From: an uncultured bacterium
Lineage (GTDB): Bacteria; Cyanobacteriota; Vampirovibrionia; Gastranaerophilales; Gastranaerophilaceae
Reading direction: 5' to 3'
Assembly (NCBI GenBank): GCA_949296425.1
Contig: CASFPN010000040.1
Span: 1 to 64,000 of the forward strand
Length of the DNA: 64,000 bases
Part shown: positions 1-8,358 of the stretch, piece by piece
How positions within the stretch are numbered: the stretch's first letter is position 1
Layout of the letters: each line of letters starts with the position of its first letter
Made by a program: the position numbers and the translations under genes
Notes under the pieces: generated by a model
What the model was told of the DNA's origin: nothing
Seen by the model: only the letters and a program-made list of their open reading frames with translations
Databases searched by the model: none

Positions 1-57
1 AGAAGATATTTGATTTTTGCCCTTATTATATTCTCCATAATGTAATTATATTGAAAC

Positions 58-87
58 TTGACAAAACAAGTAGAAATATTATATTAT
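58..87 (+). promoter_or_regulatory. Predicted sigma70-type promoter for the pilin-like gene
   Basis: TTGACA at 58-63 and TATTAT at 82-87 are separated by 18 bp; an overlapping TATAAT lies at 85-90. The start codon at 150 has a GAGGT ribosome-binding site at 141-145, so this gene has a conventional leader of about 55 nt, unlike several other genes of the window. Confidence 0.55.
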
Positions 88-149
88 AATTCTTAATATA
101 ATAATTTAATTAATATACAAATTAAATAATTAACAATAATGAGGTAAAT

Positions 150-815
150 ATGAAAATAGAAGGGTTTACATTAGCTGAAGTTTTGATTACATTAGGTATA
201 ATCGGAGTTGTTGCAGCAATAACTATTCCTACACTTATAAATAATCATAAAAGCGTTCAGTTAAGAGCCCAGTTAAATAAAACATATTCTACCTTGCTGC
301 AGGCTGTAAATATGATTTATGCAGATAGCGGTATGCCGGTTACTTCGGAAAGCTACCCCGATCAAGGTTCATTTGTTAAGGATTTAAAAAAGTATGTAAA
401 AGTATTAAAAGATTGTGGAAATAGGGAGTGTTCTGAAATAAATTCAGATGATTACACTCTTAACAATTATAAAAATTTTACCAGGACTAGTAATATAACT
501 TATACACTATTTGACGACGGGCAGTTAATCTTAGAAGACGGAACTTTTATTATGGTTGAAAACCTCCATGTTGGCCACCTTTTCATCGCAGCTGATATTA
601 ACGGTTTTGAAAAAGGCCCAAATGCTCTGGGACAAGATTTATTTTCTTTTCAAATCTTGGACAATAAGATTGTGCCAAGCGGTGCTCCTGGAACTAAATA
701 TGATATTGAAATTAACCAAGGTTATTGCAGCCCAATAGGAAATCAGTCCACAAACGGTTTTGGATGTACTTATAAAGCTTTGACAGAGTCTGATTATTTT
801 AAACATTTACCTTAA
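150..815 (+). CDS. Type IV pilin-like / type II secretion pseudopilin
   Basis: 221 aa. The N-terminus has a very short leader ending in G, followed by FTLAEVLITLGIIGVVAAIT. This is the class III signal and hydrophobic helix of prepilins, with the conserved Glu at position 5 of the mature protein. A prepilin peptidase would cut after the Gly, and the protein would assemble into a pilus or pseudopilus across the envelope. The remaining ~190 residues form a poorly conserved globular domain with cysteines (DCGNREC; C near the end) that could form disulfides. It stands alone, upstream of gmk, with its own promoter and GAGGT site. No other pilus genes are present, so the exact pilus or secretion system is unknown. 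Family assignment is firm; role is inferred. Confidence 0.85.
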   Translation: MKIEGFTLAEVLITLGIIGVVAAITIPTLINNHKSVQLRAQLNKTYSTLLQAVNMIYADSGMPVTSESYPDQGSFVKDLKKYVKVLKDCGNRECSEINSDDYTLNNYKNFTRTSNITYTLFDDGQLILEDGTFIMVENLHVGHLFIAADINGFEKGPNALGQDLFSFQILDNKIVPSGAPGTKYDIEINQGYCSPIGNQSTNGFGCTYKALTESDYFKHLP

Positions 816-833
816 CATGTAATTTTTTTATTG

Positions 834-839
834 TATAAT
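834..839 (+). promoter_or_regulatory. -10 box of gmk placed for a leaderless transcript
   Basis: TATAAT at 834-839 lies only 7 nt before the ATG at 847, and no Shine-Dalgarno sequence is present between them. A transcript from this promoter would begin at or within a base or two of the start codon. The same arrangement recurs at four genes between 27.6 and 31.1 kb. Confidence 0.55.
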
Positions 840-846
840 ATTTTTA

Positions 847-1410
847 ATGAACAAAAAATTATTTGTAGTATCAGGATCATCCGGTGTCGGGAAAGGCACT
901 GTTTTAAAAAAGTTCTTGGACAAGAACCCTGATTTTATGCTGTCAATTTCCTGTACAACAAGGGCTCCGCGTGAAGGAGAAGTTGACGGGGTTAATTATT
1001 TTTTTATGACAAAAGATGATTTTAAAAATTGCATAAATAACGATAAATTTCTAGAATGGGCAGAATTTGCGGGGAATTTTTACGGAACAAAAAAGAAGTT
1101 TATTAATCAATGTTTAAAAGAAGGGAAAAATATAATTCTTGAAATTGATACTCAGGGTGCTTTAAAGGTAAAAAAACAGATGTCTGACGCTGTTTTAATA
1201 TTTATCTGTCCGCCTTCTCTTGAAGCTCTGGAAAACCGCCTCAGAGGCCGCCATACAGAAGATGAAGAAACAATTCAAAAACGGCTCAAAGAGGTAAAGG
1301 AAGAATTAAAACGCGCTGAAAATTTTGATTATAAAATTATAAACGATAATTTGGAAAACGCTGTTTGCGAGTTAGAAAAAATAATATCCGGAGAACAGAA
1401 AAATGCTTAG
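847..1410 (+). CDS. gmk: Guanylate kinase
   Basis: 187 aa, the usual length of bacterial GMP kinase. It transfers phosphate from ATP to GMP, giving GDP for nucleotide and (p)ppGpp metabolism in the cytosol. The P-loop GSSGVGKG lies near residue 10, followed by the GMP-binding segment (SCTTRAPREGE, YFFM) and the lid region RLRGRHTEDEETIQKRL. It is the first gene of an operon in which every junction overlaps: its last 8 bp overlap coaBC. The gene appears to lack a leader (TATAAT 7 nt before ATG). The gmk-coaBC pairing is common in bacteria. Confidence 0.95.
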   Translation: MNKKLFVVSGSSGVGKGTVLKKFLDKNPDFMLSISCTTRAPREGEVDGVNYFFMTKDDFKNCINNDKFLEWAEFAGNFYGTKKKFINQCLKEGKNIILEIDTQGALKVKKQMSDAVLIFICPPSLEALENRLRGRHTEDEETIQKRLKEVKEELKRAENFDYKIINDNLENAVCELEKIISGEQKNA

Positions 1411-2593
1411 CGGGAAAACTGTTCTTTTAGGGATAACAGGCGGGATTGCCGCTTATAAGGTTTGTGAACTTATCAGAATGTATAAACGTGCAAACGCGGA
1501 GGTTCTTGTTGTCTGTACACCGAATGCTTTGAATTTTGTAACTAAACTTACCCTTCAAAATTTGAGTAAAAATCCTGTAGCTGTTGAAGAATTTGATGTA
1601 AAAGATTTCAATCCAGAACACATATCGTATGCTGACAGGGCTGATATTATGGTTATTGCACCTGCTACGGCGAATACTATTTCTAAAATTGCAGGCGGAG
1701 TTTGTGATAATCTTTTAACCTCAATTGCCTGCGCTTTTACAAAACCTGTTATTATTGCACCTGCTATGAACTGCAACATGTGGAAAAATCCTATTTTGCA
1801 GGAAAATTTAAATAAACTTCATTACGAAATTCTGGAGCCTGAGAGCGGATATCTTGCCTGCGGCTACGAAGGCAAGGGAAGATTATGCAGCCTTGATAAA
1901 ATTTTTGACAAAACAGTAGAACTTCTTAAATATAAACCTTTAAACGGCAAAAAAATTGTTATAACATCAGGCGGAACAATTGAAGATATTGATCCTGTCA
2001 GATATATTTCAAACTATTCATCAGGCAAAATGGGACTTGCACTGGCTGATACCGCAAAAAATCTCGGAGCCGATGTCACACTGATTACAACAAAAGATGT
2101 TTTCAGGAAATATAATGTTATAAAAGTCAAATCAGCTATTGACATGAAAACTGCCGTAGAAACTGAATTTAAAAATTCGGATTGCATTATAATGGCGGCA
2201 GCCGTTGCTGATTACAGAGTAAAACAAATTTCTCCCAAAAAAATGAAAAAAACATCAGATAATGAAATTTCACTTACACTTGTCAAAAATCCGGATATTT
2301 TAAAAGAATTATGTGACAGAAAAAATACCCTACCACCCGACTTGCTGCCCTGCGGCCCTCTGATTGTAGGTTTTTGTGCGGAAAGCGAGAATTTGCTTGA
2401 AAATGCAAAAGAAAAAATTCGTAAAAAAGGCTGTGATTTTTTGATTGCCAATGATATTTCGCGGAAAGATATAGGCTTTTCAAGCGATTATAATGAAGTT
2501 ACAATTTTAGACAAAAAAGGCGGGATTAAAAAACTTGAACGTGCCGACAAAAAAACAATTGCCGGACAAATTTTTAAGGTAATTTATGGATAA
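1403..2593 (+). CDS. coaBC: Bifunctional phosphopantothenoylcysteine decarboxylase / phosphopantothenate-cysteine ligase
   Basis: 396 aa, full length for CoaBC (Dfp). The N-terminal flavoprotein half begins GITGGIAAYKVCELIR and carries APAMNCNMW, the motif with the active-site Asn and Met of PPC decarboxylases. The C-terminal half (from about residue 183) starts ITSGGTIEDIDPVRYISN, with SSGKMG, the dinucleotide-like nucleotide-binding site of the CTP-dependent ligase. Together they convert 4'-phosphopantothenate and cysteine to 4'-phosphopantetheine for coenzyme A. It overlaps gmk upstream by 8 bp and nif3 downstream by 8 bp, implying translational coupling. Confidence 0.95.
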   Translation: MLSGKTVLLGITGGIAAYKVCELIRMYKRANAEVLVVCTPNALNFVTKLTLQNLSKNPVAVEEFDVKDFNPEHISYADRADIMVIAPATANTISKIAGGVCDNLLTSIACAFTKPVIIAPAMNCNMWKNPILQENLNKLHYEILEPESGYLACGYEGKGRLCSLDKIFDKTVELLKYKPLNGKKIVITSGGTIEDIDPVRYISNYSSGKMGLALADTAKNLGADVTLITTKDVFRKYNVIKVKSAIDMKTAVETEFKNSDCIIMAAAVADYRVKQISPKKMKKTSDNEISLTLVKNPDILKELCDRKNTLPPDLLPCGPLIVGFCAESENLLENAKEKIRKKGCDFLIANDISRKDIGFSSDYNEVTILDKKGGIKKLERADKKTIAGQIFKVIYG

Positions 2594-3275
2594 ATATGAA
2601 ATTATCAAAAAAATAGAAGAATTTGCAGCACCTCAAAGTGCAGAAGCTTGGGATTGTTCCGGATGGATTATTGAAACAGACAGACACAATGTAAAAAAAA
2701 TTATGCTAGCACTGACAATAACTGATAATGTTGTAAAGCAGGCAAAAGAGCAAAATTGTGATATGATAATTTCCCATCACCCGTTGTTATTTGTTCCGAT
2801 GAATTACAATAATATTGATATTTACTGCGCTCACACAAATATGGATAAAGCTCAAGGCGGTACAACAGATAAATTGATAGCAACTATCGGTTTGCCCAAA
2901 GGGAGTTTCTGCGGGGATTTTTTAAGAATTATTGAATACGAAACAACTGTTAACGAGCTTATCCACAGGTTTTCAAAGTTGTCGCGAAATCTGCGTTTTG
3001 TGAATAATAAGGGTGTAAAATCAATAAAACGTATAGCCTTTTGTGCCGGAAGCGGTTCGGAATTTATAAATGAAGCTGTTGAAAATAATTGTGACGCTTT
3101 TGTTACAGGCGATTTAAAATTTCATACAGCAGTGGAAAGCCCTATTGTTCTGTTCGATATCGGACATTTTGAAAGTGAAATAAATATTTTGGATGTATTT
3201 AAATCACTTATACCGCCTGATACAGAAGTGGTTAAGGCAGCCGAAAGCAGTCCTTTCAGACAAATAAAATCTTGA
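2586..3275 (+). CDS. Nif3-like dinuclear metal centre protein (GTP cyclohydrolase I type 2 family)
   Basis: 229 aa. The conserved metal-binding segments are visible: SHHPLLF (two His ligands) and AHTNMD near residues 60-85, and DIGHFESE near the C-terminus. Members form a hexameric ring with a dinuclear metal site per subunit. The physiological reaction is not settled despite the 'GTP cyclohydrolase I type 2' label. The protein lacks the long central insertion seen in some members, so it is the short form. It is the third gene of the gmk-coaBC operon, with an 8-bp overlap. Confidence 0.85.
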   Translation: MDKYEIIKKIEEFAAPQSAEAWDCSGWIIETDRHNVKKIMLALTITDNVVKQAKEQNCDMIISHHPLLFVPMNYNNIDIYCAHTNMDKAQGGTTDKLIATIGLPKGSFCGDFLRIIEYETTVNELIHRFSKLSRNLRFVNNKGVKSIKRIAFCAGSGSEFINEAVENNCDAFVTGDLKFHTAVESPIVLFDIGHFESEINILDVFKSLIPPDTEVVKAAESSPFRQIKS

Positions 3276-3299
3276 CAATAAAGTTTCAGCAAATAAAAT
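3272..3299 (+). promoter_or_regulatory. Predicted promoter of tRNA-Gln
   Basis: TTGACA at 3272-3277 and TAAAAT at 3294-3299 with a 16-bp spacer. The -35 box overlaps the stop codon region of the upstream gene, and transcription would start a few bases before the tRNA at 3316. Confidence 0.5.
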
Positions 3300-3315
3300 A
3301 GAAAACGTAACGCAT

Positions 3316-3387
3316 TGGGGCGTCGCCAAGTGGTAAGGCACCTGGTTTTGGTCCAGGCATTCGGAGGTTCGAATCCTTCCGCCCCAG
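3316..3387 (+). tRNA. tRNA-Gln (anticodon TTG)
   Basis: A 72-nt cloverleaf can be folded by eye. The acceptor arm TGGGGCG pairs with CGCCCCA, followed by discriminator G. The anticodon stem CCTGG/CCAGG encloses TTTTGGT with anticodon TTG. The T arm GGAGG/CCTTCC holds the TTCGAAT loop. CCA is not encoded. It is followed 3 nt later by a strong terminator and then by accessory DNA, a typical integration neighbourhood, although no duplicate of the tRNA 3' end was found nearby. Confidence 0.95.
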
Positions 3388-3390
3388 AAT

Positions 3391-3420
3391 AAACAAGACC
3401 TGCTAAAGCAGGTCTTGTTT
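3391..3420 (+). terminator. Rho-independent terminator after tRNA-Gln
   Basis: A perfect 13-bp inverted repeat, AAACAAGACCTGC, with a 4-nt TAAA loop ends in TTGTTT. The stem also pairs in the opposite direction, so it could terminate transcripts from both strands and insulate the adjacent accessory island. Confidence 0.85.
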
Positions 3421-3643
3421 AGTAATTGTATTTTTTTGTCCAGTTTGATTTGTACGGATAGATTGAGATTTGCAAAATTTCAGTGAAATACGCACCGTTT
3501 TTGAACTGTACGGATAATTTGATTATTTCGGAATAGTCCAGTTCCGCAAATTTTCAGAAAAATTTAAAATGAGGTCGGAACTTTTTTCAACGGTTGGGAT
3601 TTTTTTACACAAGCAAATTTCATAGTCCAATTTGAATATTTTA
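3421..3643. other. Non-coding accessory DNA with repeated TGTACGGATA and GTCCAGTT motifs
   Basis: No gene is seen. TGTACGGATA occurs at 3451-3460 and 3507-3516, and a close relative (TGTACGGTTA) at 34265-34274 just after tRNA-Ser. GTCCAGTTTG occurs at 3438-3447 and again at 5246-5255, with a partial GTCCAGTT at 3536. These look like the termini or recombinase-binding sites of a mobile element family that inserts next to tRNA genes; this interpretation is inference. Confidence 0.4.
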
Positions 3644-4504
3644 CTAATCATAGTAAACAAGTCCGCCACCCTTATTTTTATCAATTAATGTAAAGTGACC
3701 ACAGATTTTATTTTCTCCAGAACGGACTATTTTCCCTGGTCCCATTAATGCATGATAGCGACTATCAAACTCTCCTAAATTTGATAAGCTTAAATCTACT
3801 TTCATTCCTATACCTGGTTTATTCGTTACGGATTTTATTCCGTCTTCACAACATAATACTAAAACAGGTTCATTTTTAGGAAGCTTTAAATTATTAATAA
3901 AATCATATATTTCAATAACTTTGCCATCTTTTACGCTTGTCCCACTCATTTGCCAACCTCTAGGATTTAATGATGAACCTATACCGTGACCTATAAGAAT
4001 ATGCTTAATTTCTTTTGGAAAAGTTCCATTCGAAACAGATTCCATTATCCTTATTACGGAAGAAGAAAATGCTCCTTCTACACTATTACTTGGACAATAT
4101 AGCTTTATACCAGTATTTTCAAAGAAAAGTCTTTCTATTTCTTGTGCTTTTTCAATATTCAATCTTCCACTATTCATTAACCTGTCAAATTCAGAATATA
4201 ATGGATTTCTTCCACCTTTATCTTTAATTGTAAGTCTACTAGATATTCTTGTATCTGGATTAGTCATCAATGCTTTATTTTGTTCTGCCAATATATCTGC
4301 TCCAGTTACTTCTTTCACAGGAGGCATACTTTGAACAGTTTTTGCCTTAATAGTTATCCTGTGTGTTTCCTCTGGTTTAATTGTAATCTTTGGAACACCA
4401 TTATTAGTATGAACTAAGTTAGATGTTTGTCTTTCAGTTGTGTTAAAATACTGTCTAACAGTAATACCACTTGGTAACTTAAGTAATCTTGAAATTATTT
4501 TCAT
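3644..4504 (-). CDS. Uncharacterised protein, paralogue of the one at 35586-36374; possible clan CD (caspase-like) His-Cys arrangement
   Basis: 286 aa, no signal peptide or membrane segment. The N-terminal ~65 residues are Thr/Lys-rich and variable. The rest matches the protein at 35586-36374 in fixed blocks: DILAEQNKAL (70-79), KLYC (134-137), KHILIGHGIG (167-176), VLVLCCED (214-221), and KICGH (266-270) near the C-terminus. A hydrophobic strand ending in GHG (His173), followed about 40 residues later by a hydrophobic strand ending in CC (218/219), resembles the catalytic His-Gly and Cys arrangement of clan CD peptidases. That is only a motif-level resemblance. It is the first gene of the island beside tRNA-Gln. 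Function unknown. Confidence 0.75.
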   Translation of the reverse strand: MKIISRLLKLPSGITVRQYFNTTERQTSNLVHTNNGVPKITIKPEETHRITIKAKTVQSMPPVKEVTGADILAEQNKALMTNPDTRISSRLTIKDKGGRNPLYSEFDRLMNSGRLNIEKAQEIERLFFENTGIKLYCPSNSVEGAFSSSVIRIMESVSNGTFPKEIKHILIGHGIGSSLNPRGWQMSGTSVKDGKVIEIYDFINNLKLPKNEPVLVLCCEDGIKSVTNKPGIGMKVDLSLSNLGEFDSRYHALMGPGKIVRSGENKICGHFTLIDKNKGGGLVYYD

Positions 4505-4637
4505 TTTTTCCCTTATTTATATAAAGTATTTTTCTTCTCGAAATTTGCCTAATTGTTACAAAATTTATTTATACAATTGAAATTTATAACAATCTTTGTT
4601 ATTATATAGATATATATTATCATAATTGAGGTATTTT

Positions 4638-4874
4638 ATGAACATATCTTTAACACCAACATTAGAAAAATTTGTACAGGATAAAGTTGCATCCGGACTT
4701 TATAATTCCGTCAGCGAAGTTATCAGAGAGGCTTTAAGAATGATGGCTTCCAAGGATAAAATATCTCAAGAAAGAATTGCGCAGTTGAATAAAGAGATTG
4801 AAGAAGGCTGGAACGATACCGTAATTTTAGACGGACATTCGGCTATGGAAAATTTGATTAAAAAATATGAATGA
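4638..4874 (+). CDS. ParD-type antitoxin (ribbon-helix-helix)
   Basis: 78 aa from the ATG at 4638, which has GAGG at 4628-4631. The sequence begins NISLTPTLEKFVQDKVASG and has YNSVSEVIREALRMM. This is the ribbon-helix-helix DNA-binding and dimerisation unit of ParD antitoxins, followed by a charged C-terminal segment expected to wrap the toxin. It overlaps the toxin gene by 8 bp, the usual coupled arrangement, and would autorepress the operon with its toxin. Likely role: stabilisation of the small island or stress response. Confidence 0.85.
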   Translation: MNISLTPTLEKFVQDKVASGLYNSVSEVIREALRMMASKDKISQERIAQLNKEIEEGWNDTVILDGHSAMENLIKKYE

Positions 4875-5169
4875 TTTAGAACTTGAAATTACAAGTAAAG
4901 CATATAATGACATTGAAATAATTTCGGATTATATTGCCAAAGACAATAAAACTGCTGCAACAAAATTTATAAAATTATTTTACAAAACATTTAAAACTTT
5001 GTGCATGCATCCTTATCTTGGTAAATCAAGAGAAGATTTTACATATTTGGATGTAAAATTTTATATTGTTAAAAAGAATTATTTGATTATTTATAGAATC
5101 ATTGATAACAAAATGTTGAGAATATTGAGAATTTTAACGACTTATCAAGATATTTGTTCAATATTGTAA
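4867..5169 (+). CDS. ParE-type toxin (RelE/ParE superfamily)
   Basis: 100 aa. ParE hallmarks include ITSKAYNDIEIISDYIAKDN (helical hairpin), MHPYLGKSRED, and the C-terminal strands YLIIYRIIDNKMLRILRILT with Tyr and Arg residues typical of the family. ParE toxins act on DNA gyrase whereas RelE homologues cut mRNA; sequence reading alone suggests ParE because the partner is ParD-like. Translation is coupled to the antitoxin through an 8-bp overlap. The reading frame is intact. Confidence 0.85.
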   Translation: MNDLELEITSKAYNDIEIISDYIAKDNKTAATKFIKLFYKTFKTLCMHPYLGKSREDFTYLDVKFYIVKKNYLIIYRIIDNKMLRILRILTTYQDICSIL

Positions 5170-5270
5170 TACTCAGACTCTATGTCAAAAATAATCAAAC
5201 TGACTGTTTATTTATAGTAATAATTGTATTTAGTTGTATTTTAAAGTCCAGTTTGCTTTTAAACATTATT

Positions 5271-5289
5271 GTATTAAACCAGACATTTC
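5271..5289. repeat. Copy of a 19-bp motif shared with the tRNA-Ser region
   Basis: GTATTAAACCAGACATTTC here matches GTATTAAACCGGACATTTC at 34241-34259 with one mismatch, and GTCCA motifs lie 20-25 bp upstream in both places. It probably marks the end of related inserted elements at the two tRNA loci. Confidence 0.45.
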
Positions 5290-5335
5290 TGTATTTTTTA
5301 GTCCGATTAGGTAGGAAATCAAATCTTAAAATGTC

Positions 5336-5356
5336 ATCCTGAACTTGTTTCAGGAT
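5336..5356. repeat. Short interspersed palindrome, copy 1
   Basis: Perfect 8-bp arms ATCCTGAA/TTCAGGAT around CTTGT. The same family is seen at 34442-34462 and inside the transposase gene at 38085-38141. Such CCTGAA-loop-TTCAGG elements are widely dispersed in some low-GC genomes and may be miniature mobile elements. Confidence 0.65.
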
Positions 5357-5523
5357 CTTATAATAATGTACCTCCAATAACCTCCAGTTTTGCATTAAAA
5401 CTTGTATTCTGATTATTAGTAATCGGTGATACCTGCATTAATATATCCTCTAAGTTACCTATGCATTACTTTTTAATGTATGCATTATAGCATAAAAATA
5501 TTATTGTAGAACTATACAGGTTA

Positions 5524-5994
5524 AGCCTCTACATCAAGTGCAAATTTTTCAATATCTTCGACAGTTATGCTACGATTAATATTTTTCCACCATTGATTTT
5601 GATAAACACTTTCTGGCATACAAATAACCCAAGTGCATTACTTTAAAATCCATAAGGTTTAAACTCGTTTTCTTCAACAAATTTAGGTTTCATAAATAAT
5701 TCTTCAATAGATCCCACTAAAGGATACCCTACTCTTACAAGTTTTTCATCTTTTTCTTAAAAATCAAGTATGTTGGATCCCCCCCAACCTACAGACTTTT
5801 ACATTTATTGATCCTGTAAACTTTGACATACCAACTTATGACCATGGGCAAAAGTTACACTTTTCCCTGCAGATTTAATTTTATTACTTCTATTAATTTT
5901 ACTGGCTAAAGCATGTTCAAAAAATAAAAGCTCATTGTTTATATACACCTTTTTTAAAATGTTTTTTACAGCATAAAATCTGATATAAAAAAAT
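5524..5994 (-). pseudogene. Decayed gene fragments on the minus strand
   Basis: The 960 bp between parE and the HD gene hold no intact gene. Reading the minus strand shows coding-like stretches broken by stops and frame changes. One (about 5805-5970) contains NELLFFEHALASKINRS and SVTFAHGHKLV. A second (about 5644-5795) reads VGWGGSNILDF, then a stop, then EKDEKLVRVGYPLVGSIEEL. A third in another frame (about 5524-5630) ends WWKNINRSITVEDIEKFAL. I do not recognise the family. A run of seven G on the coding strand (5779-5785 in plus coordinates) lies inside it. The fragments suggest an accessory gene in decay. Confidence 0.45.
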
Positions 5995-6130
5995 CATCCA
6001 TTGGGCAGAATAATCAAACTATTTGACCTGTTAACTCGCACCATGCGACCCTTTACACATATATTTATTTAAAATCTTGATTTTATAAATTTATTTCATT
6101 ATTATGTAAATAGAAAGATTGTGAATATTT

Positions 6131-6937
6131 ATGAAATCAATTAAAGAAGTTTCGCTTGAATCAAAAATTTTAAAAAGACTGGAAGATCTTCCGGATTGCA
6201 CAAAATTGGTTAATTATCTGTTTGCAGATGAAGAATTGCAGGAAATGCAGGACTATGCAAACAATGTTTCCATAAAAAGGCTCGGCTATAATGACCACGG
6301 ACCGGTTCATATGAGACAGGTCGCCGGAAATGCTATAAAAATGTTAAATCTTTTAAAAGATGCAAACATCAAAACTTCACTTGAAACAGAAGAAGTTGGG
6401 ACTTTTGAAGACAGCATGTGTGCTGTAATTCTTGCAGGCCTTATGCACGATTTAGGCATGATGATAGGCAGACAGGGCCATGAAGATATGTCGGCACTTT
6501 TAGCTCAGCCGATTATTGAAAGAACACTACAACATGTTTTTCCTGATGACCTGCACAAAAGGGTTGTTATAAAATCACTTGCAACAGAAGCTATAGTCGG
6601 GCACATGTCATCTAAAAAAATTCACTCTATAGAAGCAGGAATTTTATTAATAGCAGACGGCTGCGACATGACAAAGGGCAGAGCAAGAATCCCTATGGCA
6701 ATAAATACAAGACCGCGTGTCGGTGATATCCATAAATACTCAGCAAATGCCATAAACAGAATAGGCATCCACCACGGACACAACAAACCAATCAGAATTG
6801 ATATTCAAATGTCAGGTGATGTAGGCTTTTTCCAGATTGAAGAAGTTTTGCTGACCAAAATTGAATCAAGCCCCGCTAAAGAATTTGTAGAGCTGTATGC
6901 CGGAGTCGAAGGTCAGGAAAGTAAAAGGTATTTATAA
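6131..6937 (+). CDS. HD-domain protein, predicted metal-dependent phosphohydrolase
   Basis: 268 aa. The HD superfamily ligands are visible: the first His in DHGPVHMRQV (residues 55-63), the HD pair in LAGLMHDLGM (His106, Asp107), then His at GHEDM and the SLATEAIVGHM segment. The conserved Asp in LIADGCDMTKGRAR follows, as in HD phosphohydrolases acting on nucleotides or cyclic nucleotides. Substrate is unknown. It stands alone on the plus strand, converging on the polysaccharide operon with only 4 bp between stop codons. No clear Shine-Dalgarno sequence precedes the ATG. It marks the return to backbone genes after the tRNA-Gln island. Confidence 0.8.
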   Translation: MKSIKEVSLESKILKRLEDLPDCTKLVNYLFADEELQEMQDYANNVSIKRLGYNDHGPVHMRQVAGNAIKMLNLLKDANIKTSLETEEVGTFEDSMCAVILAGLMHDLGMMIGRQGHEDMSALLAQPIIERTLQHVFPDDLHKRVVIKSLATEAIVGHMSSKKIHSIEAGILLIADGCDMTKGRARIPMAINTRPRVGDIHKYSANAINRIGIHHGHNKPIRIDIQMSGDVGFFQIEEVLLTKIESSPAKEFVELYAGVEGQESKRYL

Positions 6938-6941
6938 AATT

Positions 6942-8300
6942 TTATACTAAAACTTCAACCGCCACATTTTTCTTCATCTCTGAAAGCATGGTTTTAATCT
7001 GCTTATAGAGTTTGGAATTTGTTTTACCAATTGTTGCCAAAATAACAACTTCATCGGAATTTTTAATATTTTGAACAAATTCGCCGGTTATATCAGCTTT
7101 AATAAGATTGACATTTTTAAATATCTGCAATTGCTCAACAGCATTTTGCGGAATATTTTCAAACACTGAAATCGAAACTTTTTTATCCTGATTAGCCAGA
7201 AGAAACAGCTTCAAATCAGAAAAATCGGTTTCCAAATTGTAAATAATATTTTCCTCAAGCATGGAATATGTAAGTTTTTTATCCGTATTTTCCGCAAAAA
7301 TAACGGCAAGTAATGAAGCAAGAAATCCAAAAACAATTCCAAGCAATATATTAATTAAAAGTTTTGGTGATGAATATTCAAAATCTCTTAGTTTTTGCGG
7401 TTCTTTAAGCACCAGCACCTTTGAAGAATCAGACATTTCATCAACCATTTTTGCCCATTCAAGTTTTGAAGAAAGTGCAGCCAATTTTTCAGCCTGTTCA
7501 GTCACTTCAATTCTTGATTTCTGACCGGCAATTACCTGACCTTTAATATTTGCCATCGCCTGCTGAGCAGACTTTGAAAAAGCACTCATTGCGGAAATGT
7601 TTCCTGTACTGACCATAGACTGTTCAGGCAAACCATTTACATTTTTAACTTTTTGATTTAATACCTGCTTAGTTTTGTTGTATTCCCTTTCAATAATCTC
7701 TTTATCAGATTTTGATTTTTCGCTGTTAAGTTGTTTATGAAGCTCTATATAATTATTTATAATAGAATTAACTACATTATATGCAAGCTCAGGGTCTTTG
7801 CTTTTATATTCAATAGTTATAACATTAGTCCCCTTTTTATTTTCAAAAGAAATATTTTTCTTTAAAAAGGTTTTTGTAGAAATATATTCGCCTTCTTTCT
7901 TATTAGGAAGAATTCCGAACTTTTTCTTATATACTAAATTATTTTCTTTTATAACTTTATCAATAACTAAAGGCGACTGCATCAATTCAAGCTCATTTGT
8001 TAAAGCACCGCCGCCCCCTGCCATCAAAGCGGCAACTCCGCCGCCTGCGCCAAGTTCCTCTATGGCATAAGGATTAATTTCCATCATATTAGAATTGTTG
8101 GCCTTGTTTACATACAAATCAGATTCAACAGAATACTTTTTAGGCAAAATGAATGTCAAAGCAATAAATAATACTAAGACAACTGCAAATGTTTTTACAA
8201 TCAAAAACTTTCTGCTCCATAGTGCAAAAAATATTTTTTTCAAATCAATCGTAAGCTCTTCATCTAACTCATCCTGCGGAATGTAAACTGTTTGCTGCAT
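6942..8300 (-). CDS. wzz: Wzz-type polysaccharide chain-length determinant
   Basis: 452 aa. Transmembrane segments lie at about residues 33-53 and 315-337, enclosing a large periplasmic, partly coiled-coil domain, the layout of polysaccharide co-polymerases. The cytoplasmic N-terminus carries the usual ITIDLKKIFFALW-like start and the Pro-rich segment before the second membrane helix is replaced by SSPKLLINILLGIV. A Gly/Ala-rich patch (ELGAGGGVAALMAGGGG) in the N-terminal third is unusual. The C-terminal ~100 residues form a Rossmann-like cytosolic domain, resembling a tyrosine-kinase domain without a P-loop. It is the last gene of the 18-kb polysaccharide operon and would set the chain length made by the Wzy-like protein at 17054-18319. 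Confidence 0.85.
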   Translation of the reverse strand: MQQTVYIPQDELDEELTIDLKKIFFALWSRKFLIVKTFAVVLVLFIALTFILPKKYSVESDLYVNKANNSNMMEINPYAIEELGAGGGVAALMAGGGGALTNELELMQSPLVIDKVIKENNLVYKKKFGILPNKKEGEYISTKTFLKKNISFENKKGTNVITIEYKSKDPELAYNVVNSIINNYIELHKQLNSEKSKSDKEIIEREYNKTKQVLNQKVKNVNGLPEQSMVSTGNISAMSAFSKSAQQAMANIKGQVIAGQKSRIEVTEQAEKLAALSSKLEWAKMVDEMSDSSKVLVLKEPQKLRDFEYSSPKLLINILLGIVFGFLASLLAVIFAENTDKKLTYSMLEENIIYNLETDFSDLKLFLLANQDKKVSISVFENIPQNAVEQLQIFKNVNLIKADITGEFVQNIKNSDEVVILATIGKTNSKLYKQIKTMLSEMKKNVAVEVLV

Positions 8301-8358
8301 GAAATCTCCTTATTATTAAAATAATTATATTACAAACATCCCAAATCCGCAATAAAAA

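Noticed and set aside
3316-6130. Duplicated tRNA 3' ends (attL/attR) bounding the two tRNA-linked islands
   Set aside because: No second copy of the tRNA-Gln or tRNA-Ser 3' end was seen within the window.
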